A DNA stretch of 9,140 nt from Promethearchaeota archaeon (GTDB taxonomy: Archaea > Asgardarchaeota > Lokiarchaeia > Sigynarchaeales > SOKP01): positions 1 through 9,140 of the forward strand of contig JAHLWV010000082.1 of the NCBI GenBank assembly GCA_019057735.1, in the 5' to 3' direction. The first letter of the stretch is position 1. Each line of letters starts with the position of its first letter. The notes under the pieces are model-generated. The model searched no databases and was not told where the DNA came from. It saw only the letters and a program-made list of their open reading frames with translations. Of this stretch, positions 1 to 8,191 are shown piece by piece. A program made the position numbers and the translations under genes.

Positions 1-2038
1 CCTCTAATTTCTTTTTATTCAAAACTTCATTTTCTATTTTTTTTTCAATTTGTATCTGTTCTTCTCTTTTTTGATTCATTTTTTTAGTTAGTGAAGGAAG
101 TTTCTCCGCTATTTTTATAGACTCTTGATATTTTGAATGGCTTTTCCGAGTTTTATTCATTTCTTCTTGAATTAAGTTTATTTTATGGGGTATATCTTCT
201 AAGCCCTTCATTTTATCTAAAATAGGCTTCAATTTTTTGACGATTGGAGGTAAATCTTGTTGTGTCTTCTTTAATTCGGTGTAAAGCTCAGGTAAATTCA
301 CATCAATATTATGTTTTAAAATCGTGTAATTTGACACATTCTTTTCTAACGCTAGCTTCTTGGATTTTAATTCGGCTAATCTAATCTCTTCTGTTTGTTT
401 AACTTTAACAATATCCTGTAATTCTTGAATTTCTTTTCCTATTTGCAATCTCTGTTCTTTTAATGTTTTAATTTCAACCTCAATTTCCCTTAAACTTTCT
501 AAATTAGGTTGAAGTTTTTTTAAATTTTCAATTTCTTTGCTAAACTTATCTTTTTCGATTAAATTAGGCTTCAAGGCTTTTTGATTATTGACGATCAATT
601 TTTGAAAATGCTGTTCCAATGTTGCTCCGTCAAAATTCTTACATTTAGTCTTTAAGATAGGACAATTACCCCCTTTTGAATCTTTTTTACTTTTCTCAAA
701 TTGCGTGATTTCAGTTTCAAGCTTTATGTTTAGTCTTTCGATTTTTAGAAGTTTGTCCCGTAGACTTTCAAGCATCGCAGCTTTTTTTTCTAAGTCGGGT
801 AATTCTTCTACTTTTCCTTCTTTTTCATCGATTCTTATACTAAGTTTTGTATAATTGTCTTTTTTTATATCTAATAGCTCTTCTTGAGCCCCAATATTCG
901 TTATCTTTTTTTGTAGTTTTTCTATATCTATTTGGAAGTCTTGCGATTTTTGAAAATCCTTCTTAAGTATCTTAAAATCTTTTTGTGAATCTTCAATGCT
1001 TTTAATTTGCTGAGCAATGCCTTTGTTTGAGCTTTTAATTATCGTTAATTGAGTTTCTAAATCAATTTTTTCGGCCTTATATTCTTGTAAACTTTGATTA
1101 ATTTTTTGAAGGCGAGCTTCTTCGGGAATTAAATTACCATATTTAATATAACTATCTTTGGTATTAATGCAAATATCCCGAGCTTTTTCTGCTTCTTTAA
1201 AATCGTCATCAATTTGGTCACGTGTTTGATTCAAGCCTTCTCGTTTTAATTCTAGCTTTTCGTAAGCAGTAATTAATTTTTCAATTTGATCTTTTAGGTT
1301 TTTAAGATCGTTATACTCTTTAGTAATTGTCGTTAAATCTTTTTGTAATCGGTTTTCCTTTTTCTCTGAAGTATCTATCTCTTTTTTAATTTGTTCATTT
1401 TCTATTTTTAAATCGTCCGATTGTGAAAGAATACCTTTCAATTCGCTCTCTTTAAGTTCGTGAAAGTGAATATCTTCGGAAATCATTTTAATAACTTCTA
1501 AAAAGTTTTTCCATATCTTTCTGTAAATATCAACTTGCAAAATAGGATCAAAAAAAGTTTTTCGATGCTGCGGAGTCTGTAAAAATGGCGAGGTAAAAGT
1601 TCCTTGTGGAACTCCAATTGAAGTTCTAAACACATGAGCTAAATCAAATCCTTCTTTTAAGGAAATTTGCCTCTTTAACCACTGTTGTAAACTAGATTTA
1701 TCGTTTACTCCTGAGATTGGAATCCCTGTGAGAGCACCTAAAACTTCTATATCATTACGTTGTTTTCCTAAAGTTCTTTTTACGATAAATTGATCGTCGT
1801 TTAAACCTACAATCCATACACTTATAGCACCAAATTTAGGTTGAGTGCGAGATTGGTTCCGTAAATAATCCTTTTGGACCCCTGGCAAAAAATCGAAAAG
1901 ATTATATCCAATCATATTTAATATTGTTGATTTTCCTGAACCATTTTGTCCAATTAATATGTTAAGCCCTTCTTGAAACTCTATAACTGTTTTCTTATGA
2001 GTTGTTATGTTTTCTAATTCAACCTTAGTAATTATCAT
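1..2038 (-). CDS. Rad50/SbcC-like SMC-family ATPase, C-terminus outside the window
   Basis: ATP-driven coiled-coil partner of an Mre11 nuclease; such proteins bind, tether and process DNA ends. The frame reads from ATG at 2038 to the window edge without a stop (679 codons). Residues 1-160 form an SMC-type ATPase N-lobe: Walker A GQNGSGKST at 30-38 followed by ILNMIGYNLF, and a Q-loop region around Q145 (GVPQGTF). From about 175 the sequence is charged, Leu/Lys/Glu-rich coiled coil. The apex carries C459-PILKTK-C466, and a second coiled-coil arm continues to the edge. If the arms are symmetrical the full protein is about 900-950 residues, so the signature motif, Walker B and D-loop are missing from view. 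The start lies 5 nt after the stop of the Mre11 gene, with AGGAGG 10 nt upstream, which implies co-translation. Confident as a Rad50/SbcC homologue; the two-cysteine hook spacing is atypical. Confidence 0.93.
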   Translation of the reverse strand, partial: MIITKVELENITTHKKTVIEFQEGLNILIGQNGSGKSTILNMIGYNLFDFLPGVQKDYLRNQSRTQPKFGAISVWIVGLNDDQFIVKRTLGKQRNDIEVLGALTGIPISGVNDKSSLQQWLKRQISLKEGFDLAHVFRTSIGVPQGTFTSPFLQTPQHRKTFFDPILQVDIYRKIWKNFLEVIKMISEDIHFHELKESELKGILSQSDDLKIENEQIKKEIDTSEKKENRLQKDLTTITKEYNDLKNLKDQIEKLITAYEKLELKREGLNQTRDQIDDDFKEAEKARDICINTKDSYIKYGNLIPEEARLQKINQSLQEYKAEKIDLETQLTIIKSSNKGIAQQIKSIEDSQKDFKILKKDFQKSQDFQIDIEKLQKKITNIGAQEELLDIKKDNYTKLSIRIDEKEGKVEELPDLEKKAAMLESLRDKLLKIERLNIKLETEITQFEKSKKDSKGGNCPILKTKCKNFDGATLEQHFQKLIVNNQKALKPNLIEKDKFSKEIENLKKLQPNLESLREIEVEIKTLKEQRLQIGKEIQELQDIVKVKQTEEIRLAELKSKKLALEKNVSNYTILKHNIDVNLPELYTELKKTQQDLPPIVKKLKPILDKMKGLEDIPHKINLIQEEMNKTRKSHSKYQESIKIAEKLPSLTKKMNQKREEQIQIEKKIENEVLNKKKLE

Positions 2039-2043
2039 TTTGT

Positions 2044-3603
2044 TTATTCCTCCTCTTCTTTTCCATCGTCAATGTAATCGTCTAAATCTAAATCAAAATC
2101 ATCAAACGGAATAAATTCATGTTCCGCATTACTTTTTCCCCCCTTTAAGGATTCGTCTTCCTTTTGTTTTTCTTTAATTCCTCGTTGCAAAACTTCTGTT
2201 TCTACGATAGGACCACCAATTTTGCTTGGTCTTTTAAATCCATCAAAATTTGCTACGCACCATTCGGTCATTTGCTCTTTTAATTCTGAATAATTGGGCT
2301 TTCTTTGAGTAAGTTGAGTTTTAATATCATCCATTAAAGCTACAACCTCGTTCTTAATAGGATTAAATTGACTGTGCTCTTCAATAATCGAGAATATAAC
2401 TTCTTTTTCTATTTCATCTATAGTCATTTCATCTAATCCCACTTGTGATTGATCGATTTTAGAAAATAACTCTTTTGTAAATATTCTTACGTCTAAAAGA
2501 GCGAATTTTTTCTTAATTGCGTTTCGAAGTTTGTTTAGATCAATTTCTAATCGCGAATATCCTATTACGCCTTTAATACCAAAAATAACGATTGGACAAT
2601 TTAAATCGCTTTTCTCAAGAACGGGTTTTGAGTCGTGTAAAGGCACACCCCCTTTCTGGAGTTTGTCTAAAATTAAATCAATGGATTTATCAAAATTATC
2701 TGTGTTTTCAAGATCTATTGAGGATACAGAAATAAATTTTCTATTAGGAATAAATGTTGGGTCAATATCTCCGTTATCGCATTCAATGGAAGTTATTTGT
2801 TGTTGGTAATATTCTTTACCTGAAATTTCGGCAATAAATGCTCCATGTGTAAACGATAGCTCAGATAAATCGTTTGTTTCTAAACTTCCTGGGTTAAACA
2901 TCCATGGATTTTCAGGTGGCCAGGTGTATTGCCTATGGTAATGACCTAACGCTAAATAATCGATATTTTCGTTCAATAATTTAAGAGATTTTGTTATTTT
3001 AACGCCAGGTTTTGTTTTATCTCGACCTTCTATCCCAAAATGCATCATTAATAAGTTGAATTTAGATTCAATTTTAGGAATAGCCTTTTTAATTGCCGGA
3101 AATAACTGGGACGTAAAACTTCCAAAATAAGGCAATCCATATATACATATATCGTTTATTTTAATCATTCCACCTCGATGAGTTTTATCAGAATACTCAT
3201 CAAATCTAAAAGTTTTAGATTCTTTATTGTACTCACCTGCTAATAAAATAACCAAATCTAAATCGGCTAAAAAGCTCATCCAAGAATGTACCGAGTAAAC
3301 TGGATTATCGTGATTACCCTCAATACATATTAAAGGAATACTTCGGTTTAATTTCTCGAAACATTTGTCTTTAAAATTTCGAATAATGTGAAACAGTTCG
3401 CTTAACACAGAAGGACCTATATTTTTATGATCAAAGATATCTCCTGCAATTAACAAAAAATCTACTTCCTCGTTAAAAGCATGGGTTAATATCCATTTAA
3501 ACGCGCGAAAATAATCGTTATACCGCTCGTAAAGGTTATATTGTCTTTTACCAAGATGAAGATCCGCTATGTGAATAAACTTTACAGTTTTCATGTCTTT
3601 CAC
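2044..3603 (-). CDS. Mre11/SbcD-family DNA exo/endonuclease
   Basis: Manganese-dependent metallophosphoesterase nuclease, catalytic partner of the Rad50-like ATPase encoded next. All expected metal and catalytic residues are visible: D14 and H16 (ADLHLG), D55 (GDIFD), N97-H98-D99 (GNHDN), H188 (MMHFG), H221 and H223 (GHYH). Residues 1-270 are the phosphoesterase fold. Residues 285-410 fit the capping-type domain, and 410-490 a helical region that may bind the Rad50 coiled coil. At 519 residues it exceeds typical SbcD (about 400), with a very acidic end (501-519 has 12 Asp/Glu). Two starts are possible. GTG at 3603 has a weak AAAGAT 7 nt upstream; ATG at 3594 would begin MKTVKFIHIADLHLG, closer to the usual N-terminal length. 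Neither has a strong ribosome site, so I keep the longer one. It begins 21 nt after the helicase stop and ends 5 nt before the Rad50 start, so it is mid-operon. Confidence 0.95.
   Translation of the reverse strand: MKDMKTVKFIHIADLHLGKRQYNLYERYNDYFRAFKWILTHAFNEEVDFLLIAGDIFDHKNIGPSVLSELFHIIRNFKDKCFEKLNRSIPLICIEGNHDNPVYSVHSWMSFLADLDLVILLAGEYNKESKTFRFDEYSDKTHRGGMIKINDICIYGLPYFGSFTSQLFPAIKKAIPKIESKFNLLMMHFGIEGRDKTKPGVKITKSLKLLNENIDYLALGHYHRQYTWPPENPWMFNPGSLETNDLSELSFTHGAFIAEISGKEYYQQQITSIECDNGDIDPTFIPNRKFISVSSIDLENTDNFDKSIDLILDKLQKGGVPLHDSKPVLEKSDLNCPIVIFGIKGVIGYSRLEIDLNKLRNAIKKKFALLDVRIFTKELFSKIDQSQVGLDEMTIDEIEKEVIFSIIEEHSQFNPIKNEVVALMDDIKTQLTQRKPNYSELKEQMTEWCVANFDGFKRPSKIGGPIVETEVLQRGIKEKQKEDESLKGGKSNAEHEFIPFDDFDLDLDDYIDDGKEEEE
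2049..2054 (-). promoter_or_regulatory. Perfect Shine-Dalgarno site for the Rad50-like gene
   Basis: AGGAGG on the minus strand, 10 nt before the ATG at 2038. It lies inside the last codons of the Mre11 gene, where GAG GAG GAA TAA encodes the terminal glutamates and the stop. This fixes the Rad50 start and indicates translational coupling. It is the only strong Shine-Dalgarno match at a gene start in the window. Confidence 0.8.
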
Positions 3604-3608
3604 TATTA

Positions 3609-3638
3609 TTATCTTTAGTTATCCTTAATTATCCTTAA
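3609..3638 (-). repeat. Three tandem 10-bp repeats across the helicase/Mre11 junction
   Basis: On the minus strand TTAAGGATAA occurs twice exactly (3629-3638 and 3619-3628), followed by a diverged copy CTAAAGATAA (3609-3618). The array spans the helicase stop (TAA 3625-3627), gives a second in-frame TAA at 3619-3621, and places purine-rich AAGGAT/AAAGAT before the Mre11 start. It probably arose by slippage. Any effect on Mre11 translation is inference. Confidence 0.7.
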
Positions 3639-6600
3639 TGTTAATAATTCTATATCTAAATATTAATTTTTCATATTCATGTTTTTCATTTAACACTTTA
3701 AGAGATTGTTTTATATTACAAAAATTCATAGCAAATTTTCTGATATGAGCCGATTGTTCAATTATTTTTCGATCCATTGGAATAAATTCGAAGAATTGTT
3801 TACTGGCAATTAGAATAATTTTAGCTTTTGCCCTAGATGTGAGAACATTAAATCGGTTTAAATTATATATAAATTCGCTTTCTGCGTTTAATTGATCTTT
3901 ATCAGACAACCCTATTGATGATATAATTAGATCTCTGTCAGATCCTTGGAACTTTTCGACGCTGTATACCGTATTGCTAATTAATTTCATCAGAGGCGAA
4001 TTTTGAAGGTGTGAGATTCGGCCCTTTGGTTTTGTCATTTCGTCAAAAATTCGGCGAATTATTAAACGACCTTGGGCATTATGTGGCGCGACAACACCCA
4101 ATTTTTCCAACCAAAATTCTTTTTCTTCTTTTTCACCTTTAATATTACACATGTTATAATAACTAATTACTATTTGTACAACTAATTCCGCCTCTAAACT
4201 GCTCACGCCTACTTCGTATTTTCTATCGTGGATAATTGTCCCTATAACTTTTTTCGGATCTAAGACTTCTTGTACCCATTTTACTTTAATTCTATTAATA
4301 TCTCCTTCCAATGTAAAAGACGCATTACTTGGCGCTGCAATTAATTCTTCGTAAATACCCAGAATAGAAGTAAAATTCATAATTTCCTCGTTTGATCGAT
4401 AATTTACTTTTAATTGCACATTAGGAATGCCATGTCTTCTAACGTAATAGCTAAATAAACTATCTAAGACTCGTTCTAATTTCTTTGGAGGTTTTACTGG
4501 TTGAACTGGAGGTAATTGATTGTAATCTCCTACGATAACAACCTTAGTAAGAGGCTCATAATTAACATCATCCTCAAGACTTAAATCTTTGATAAGTTTA
4601 CTCTCTAAAATCTGCGTACCGGGCATACCTGCATCGTTAGGCATCTTTACTTTAAAATTGTGCTTGTGTACAAACTGTAAACTTGACATAAAGTTGTCTA
4701 TTGGTAATTGACTCGCCTCGTCTACCACAATTAAGTCAAACGCAAAATTGTCATCAACTCTATCAGGTAGATAGAACAATTGATGAGCGTTTGCAAACAA
4801 AATAAAACTCTCTTCAAGTGATTCTTCTAACATATGAGTTGCTGTGACTGACCTGTTTTGTCCGTTCAATTTCCAAGTATTTCCCCTCCTAACTAAATCG
4901 TCAACATTTCGACACCCAACTTTTTTTTCTATGGGTTTTTGATATTGAGACCTTAAAAAGATCATCTGGAGCTTTGCGGATTTAACTAATTTGTTCGAAC
5001 TGTCTTTACTATTTCTAATTTTATCTATTATTACCCGAAGAGCGGCGTAAGAAAAGCAAGTAACTAAAATTTTTACCGATTTTTGACCCCGTTTTTTACA
5101 ACGCTCGTAATATTCGTCTATAAAAGCGGCGATTGTCTGCGACTTTCCTGTTCCAGGCGGACCTCGAATTCCAGATATAACATTATTTAAGGCGAGTTTA
5201 ATCGCAGCTTTCTGAGAGAAATCAGGAGTTGGACTAATTGGAGTGATTAATTCTTCTGTTTTTTCGACCTTATTTTCATTAGCTAAATTTAAAACTAATT
5301 TTGGAGAAAAAAGATATACCGCGGGGGCAGAAAATTCCCAAGAATGTGGCCAGAACAATTTTGGGGTTGAACGGATACCCCACAGAAAAGCAAGCCGGGC
5401 ACCTAACCACGAAGTCCCTAATTGATCCCTTTGTAGCAACCCATTCTGGCCATAAAGCTTTTTTGACCAAGCATCAATTGTCGTGTGATATAAATACCAT
5501 GTATGCAACTTTTCTTTACCCTGATATTCTTTATAGAAATTACTACTTGTTTCCTCAGTAGTTACGACATACCCCTTTATTTTAGAATACCATACCATTT
5601 CTGCTATGGTCACTTTATACATTTCTACAATTCTACTTAAGGGCATATCGCGGATTTGATTAGGAATTAAATAAACTCTCTGTCCTACTCTCAATTTCAT
5701 ATTACTTGAAAGCCCGACTAAGTTAAAAGCACAATATACATTTTTTCCATTACCATCAGCAATTTGTAAACTATCAACTTGAGCAGCAGCTAATTTACCA
5801 ATACTAAATTCCGGGTATGTTGTTCTAAGATATTCCGTTTCTAATTCGTCAAAAGCTCCTGTAAACTTTGAGAATAAATACCACACGTGAGAAATTGGAT
5901 GTAATTCTGAATTGAGAAAAACGCTTTTAAAAACTGATTTTTTAATAACTCTCGAATGTTTTGAGATTACATGGGTGAATTCACCTTGAAATTTCATTCT
6001 AAGCCAATTTATCGTGCGAACTTTAAACATCATTTGGCGTCCTATGTTTTTTTCGAGCTCTTGCTTTTTTATTTTATCCTCCTCTACAAGAAATTCGTAC
6101 CAATTATTAAAATCCATATAATTGAAATGAGGAATCCAATATCTCAAATTTACATGCGTTCCAAAGCTCTGTTTGGCTATCTCGTGCCATGTATATGTAA
6201 TAATTGTCGGAAAACCAAAAATCGTTTCGGCAAAATCTTGGATGTTAAACAACTTTTTATGTTGATACGGATGTGCCACTTCAGATTCAGAAGGCGAAAA
6301 AAGAGACATGATGGATTCAAAAGCAGAAGCCGCTTTTCGATCCTTGATAATAGAATCGAGGTTTCTTTCAAGCATTTCTTGAAAATTATTCAACTGTCTA
6401 CGAGACCAGTAAAAGAGACTAGTGGTTGGACCGTAATACCTCCCAGATTTTTCCGAGTCCGTTACCAAATAATTTTCAATTATGTTGCATAGTTTTAAGA
6501 GATAATCTAGTTTAATTATAACTTTCCTAGCGAATTTTGCTTCAGTTTGGTCTTCACTACCTTCGTTCACCATAGCAAACTGATATATTACAGTTGATCG

Positions 6601-8136
6601 TTGTCTTAGTGAACCGTCCTTCTTTTTTTCACCTTTCAAAAAAATAAGAACCACTTTAAGCCTTCCTAAAAGATATAAAAACTCTTCGACAATCTCTAAA
6701 GGAATTTCTCGAGTTAAATTCTCGTTCAATTCCTTCTGGATTTCCTTTGGGGGTTTAGATCCCTCATAACCTTCTTTCCAAATCCTCCACCAATTTTCGT
6801 AAACTAAACTATAAGGCGCTTTCGGCGATACTGACATGTATAAATACAATCCCGCAGCAAATACTCTTTGATTAGCCGGATCGCTTTCCACTGAGAAATT
6901 AATAGCAATTGTCGAATATTTAGGAATAGAATACGCGTGTATTTGTCCCGCACGCGGCTTAATCACTTTATTCTCTGAAATAGATTGTGCTTTTAATTGT
7001 AAGAGAGGTAATTCGGGGTAAAGAGATTCGGGCGTGTTGCCTACTTTAACATTCTTCAAGTTATCAACCATGTCACCAATTGTTTTGAATCCACGATCAA
7101 GCAATTGTTGAGCAATTGACATAGAAGTATACGGAATAAGCTTTAACGACCACTCTTTAGGAGGTCTTATCCCATCCATTCCTAAAGTTTTTTTACAATC
7201 TTCAATATAATAACAATATCCACAATTTACCTGAATATTTACTGGAATTGAATCAACGGAACAAGGACATTGCTTCCAAAGCTGCTGTATTTTATTTACG
7301 AGGGTTTTAAAAATCTGATTTGATTCGTCCCACTTGAGGAATATCGCTAATTCAAAAAATTTGTCAAAGCTTTTAATTTTGTTAAGATCATCTTTACTGT
7401 ATGATGGAAAAATCCCGTTTCTATTCACCCGAACAAAGAATTTTTTATTAAGGCCGTGTTCTTTTAGAAAATACGCAAGAGTTTGCATGTAATACAAAAT
7501 CTCAGTAAATTGCTTTTTTCCTACGTTAATATCACGAATATTTTTAATGTCGATTACTGAGATCGCAAACCGCGATTTAAACTCTTCTTTTGGAACTTCT
7601 CGTACCTTATTATTGGGTAATAATTCACTTACTTTATCAGGCGTATCACTTAGTTTTTCAATAATTAAAATATCCGGTCGTTGGTTTGAATATTCAACGG
7701 GTATTGGCTCTTTTCCGCTAGAAATATTAAATACATCTTTGAAAAAGGAACGAGGGTTTTCGTACTCATGTTCTAATAATAATAAAAGTTGGTTAGATTT
7801 TTTTTTTTGTCCAACAGCTTTATATATCTCAAGAAACGCATTTGGTGATAAATCTGAGTTCGCAACTTTATCCTCTGCCCCTTTTTTGTATTTCACTTGT
7901 TTCAATGAAACTAACCTAGCGTACACTAATTGCTCATAGTCCTGACCCATTCCCTTTAGATATTTTGAACCATGGCGGTGTATTATTGGTTTCTCGATAG
8001 GTCGATTAGGAGATATCCATAAATCGGGCTTTTTTTGAGTTAAATCCAAAAATAACTGCCTTTCACATTCTGTTTGGACAAATCTCGTTAAAATTTGCTT
8101 ATTAAATTTATTTTTTTCAGATTTATCAGTTCCCAT
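3625..8136 (-). CDS. Giant Dna2/TM0106-like PD-(D/E)XK nuclease fused to a superfamily 1 helicase
   Basis: Predicted DNA-end nuclease-helicase, 1503 residues. The N-terminal 14-318 is a Cas4/Dna2/AddB-type nuclease: C24 (QTECERQLFL), E68, D155 (RPDIL), D196-x-K198 (VIDIKN) and QxxxY (Q218, Y222), closed by C305-x2-C308-x5-C314, which with C24 should hold a 4Fe-4S cluster. A helix-hairpin-like stretch (about 336-360) and an RNase H-like region (about 400-600) follow, the order seen in TM0106-type RecB nucleases. Residues 600-780 match nothing I recognise. About 780-860 (LRVGQRVYLIP) fits a Upf1/Dna2 1B barrel. The motor is complete: Q975, Walker A GPPGTGKSQ 992-1000, TATH 1098-1101, DEASQ 1139-1143, GDYNQLPP 1203-1210, NYRS 1245-1248, EKFQGSDRD 1394-1402, NVLTSRAK 1430-1437. 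The start is secure: a TGA in the same frame lies 4 codons upstream (8146-8148). It is first in the operon with Mre11 and Rad50. The resection role is inferred from domains and context. Confidence 0.9.
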   Translation of the reverse strand: MGTDKSEKNKFNKQILTRFVQTECERQLFLDLTQKKPDLWISPNRPIEKPIIHRHGSKYLKGMGQDYEQLVYARLVSLKQVKYKKGAEDKVANSDLSPNAFLEIYKAVGQKKKSNQLLLLLEHEYENPRSFFKDVFNISSGKEPIPVEYSNQRPDILIIEKLSDTPDKVSELLPNNKVREVPKEEFKSRFAISVIDIKNIRDINVGKKQFTEILYYMQTLAYFLKEHGLNKKFFVRVNRNGIFPSYSKDDLNKIKSFDKFFELAIFLKWDESNQIFKTLVNKIQQLWKQCPCSVDSIPVNIQVNCGYCYYIEDCKKTLGMDGIRPPKEWSLKLIPYTSMSIAQQLLDRGFKTIGDMVDNLKNVKVGNTPESLYPELPLLQLKAQSISENKVIKPRAGQIHAYSIPKYSTIAINFSVESDPANQRVFAAGLYLYMSVSPKAPYSLVYENWWRIWKEGYEGSKPPKEIQKELNENLTREIPLEIVEEFLYLLGRLKVVLIFLKGEKKKDGSLRQRSTVIYQFAMVNEGSEDQTEAKFARKVIIKLDYLLKLCNIIENYLVTDSEKSGRYYGPTTSLFYWSRRQLNNFQEMLERNLDSIIKDRKAASAFESIMSLFSPSESEVAHPYQHKKLFNIQDFAETIFGFPTIITYTWHEIAKQSFGTHVNLRYWIPHFNYMDFNNWYEFLVEEDKIKKQELEKNIGRQMMFKVRTINWLRMKFQGEFTHVISKHSRVIKKSVFKSVFLNSELHPISHVWYLFSKFTGAFDELETEYLRTTYPEFSIGKLAAAQVDSLQIADGNGKNVYCAFNLVGLSSNMKLRVGQRVYLIPNQIRDMPLSRIVEMYKVTIAEMVWYSKIKGYVVTTEETSSNFYKEYQGKEKLHTWYLYHTTIDAWSKKLYGQNGLLQRDQLGTSWLGARLAFLWGIRSTPKLFWPHSWEFSAPAVYLFSPKLVLNLANENKVEKTEELITPISPTPDFSQKAAIKLALNNVISGIRGPPGTGKSQTIAAFIDEYYERCKKRGQKSVKILVTCFSYAALRVIIDKIRNSKDSSNKLVKSAKLQMIFLRSQYQKPIEKKVGCRNVDDLVRRGNTWKLNGQNRSVTATHMLEESLEESFILFANAHQLFYLPDRVDDNFAFDLIVVDEASQLPIDNFMSSLQFVHKHNFKVKMPNDAGMPGTQILESKLIKDLSLEDDVNYEPLTKVVIVGDYNQLPPVQPVKPPKKLERVLDSLFSYYVRRHGIPNVQLKVNYRSNEEIMNFTSILGIYEELIAAPSNASFTLEGDINRIKVKWVQEVLDPKKVIGTIIHDRKYEVGVSSLEAELVVQIVISYYNMCNIKGEKEEKEFWLEKLGVVAPHNAQGRLIIRRIFDEMTKPKGRISHLQNSPLMKLISNTVYSVEKFQGSDRDLIISSIGLSDKDQLNAESEFIYNLNRFNVLTSRAKAKIILIASKQFFEFIPMDRKIIEQSAHIRKFAMNFCNIKQSLKVLNEKHEYEKLIFRYRIINIKDN

Positions 8137-8183
8137 GTTCCAATTTCACAAAACTTTTATTATTTTATTAGTCTTTAACACAA

Positions 8184-8191
8184 TATTTAAA
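8184..8191 (-). promoter_or_regulatory. Candidate proximal TATA box for the operon
   Basis: TTTAAATA on the minus strand, within TTTTTAAATATTG. In an archaeon, transcription would start about 25 nt downstream, near 8160, leaving a leader of about 24 nt before the ATG at 8136. It overlaps the edge of the 18-bp palindrome, so a bound regulator would compete with TBP. AT-richness makes chance matches common. Confidence 0.35.

Noticed and set aside
1..2038. SMC chromosome-segregation protein
   Set aside because: The apex has a two-cysteine hook, not a globular SMC hinge, and the gene is coupled to an Mre11 gene.
2531..2809. Plus-strand open frame of 92 codons
   Set aside because: Antisense to the Mre11-like gene, with no independent support.
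5243..5561. Overlapping short frames on both strands
   Set aside because: All sit within the helicase gene in other frames, share no motif, and overlap one another.
5971..6492. Plus-strand open frame of 173 codons
   Set aside because: It lies entirely opposite the nuclease-helicase gene, whose minus-strand frame is continuous and has family motifs; no ribosome site or recognisable protein.
7547..7939. Plus-strand open frame of 130 codons
   Set aside because: Antisense to the conserved iron-sulfur nuclease domain; composition is that of a shadow frame.
7179..8078. CRISPR-associated Cas4
   Set aside because: The domain is Cas4-like, but it is fused to a helicase and there is no repeat-spacer array or other cas gene in the window; Dna2/TM0106-type nuclease fits better.
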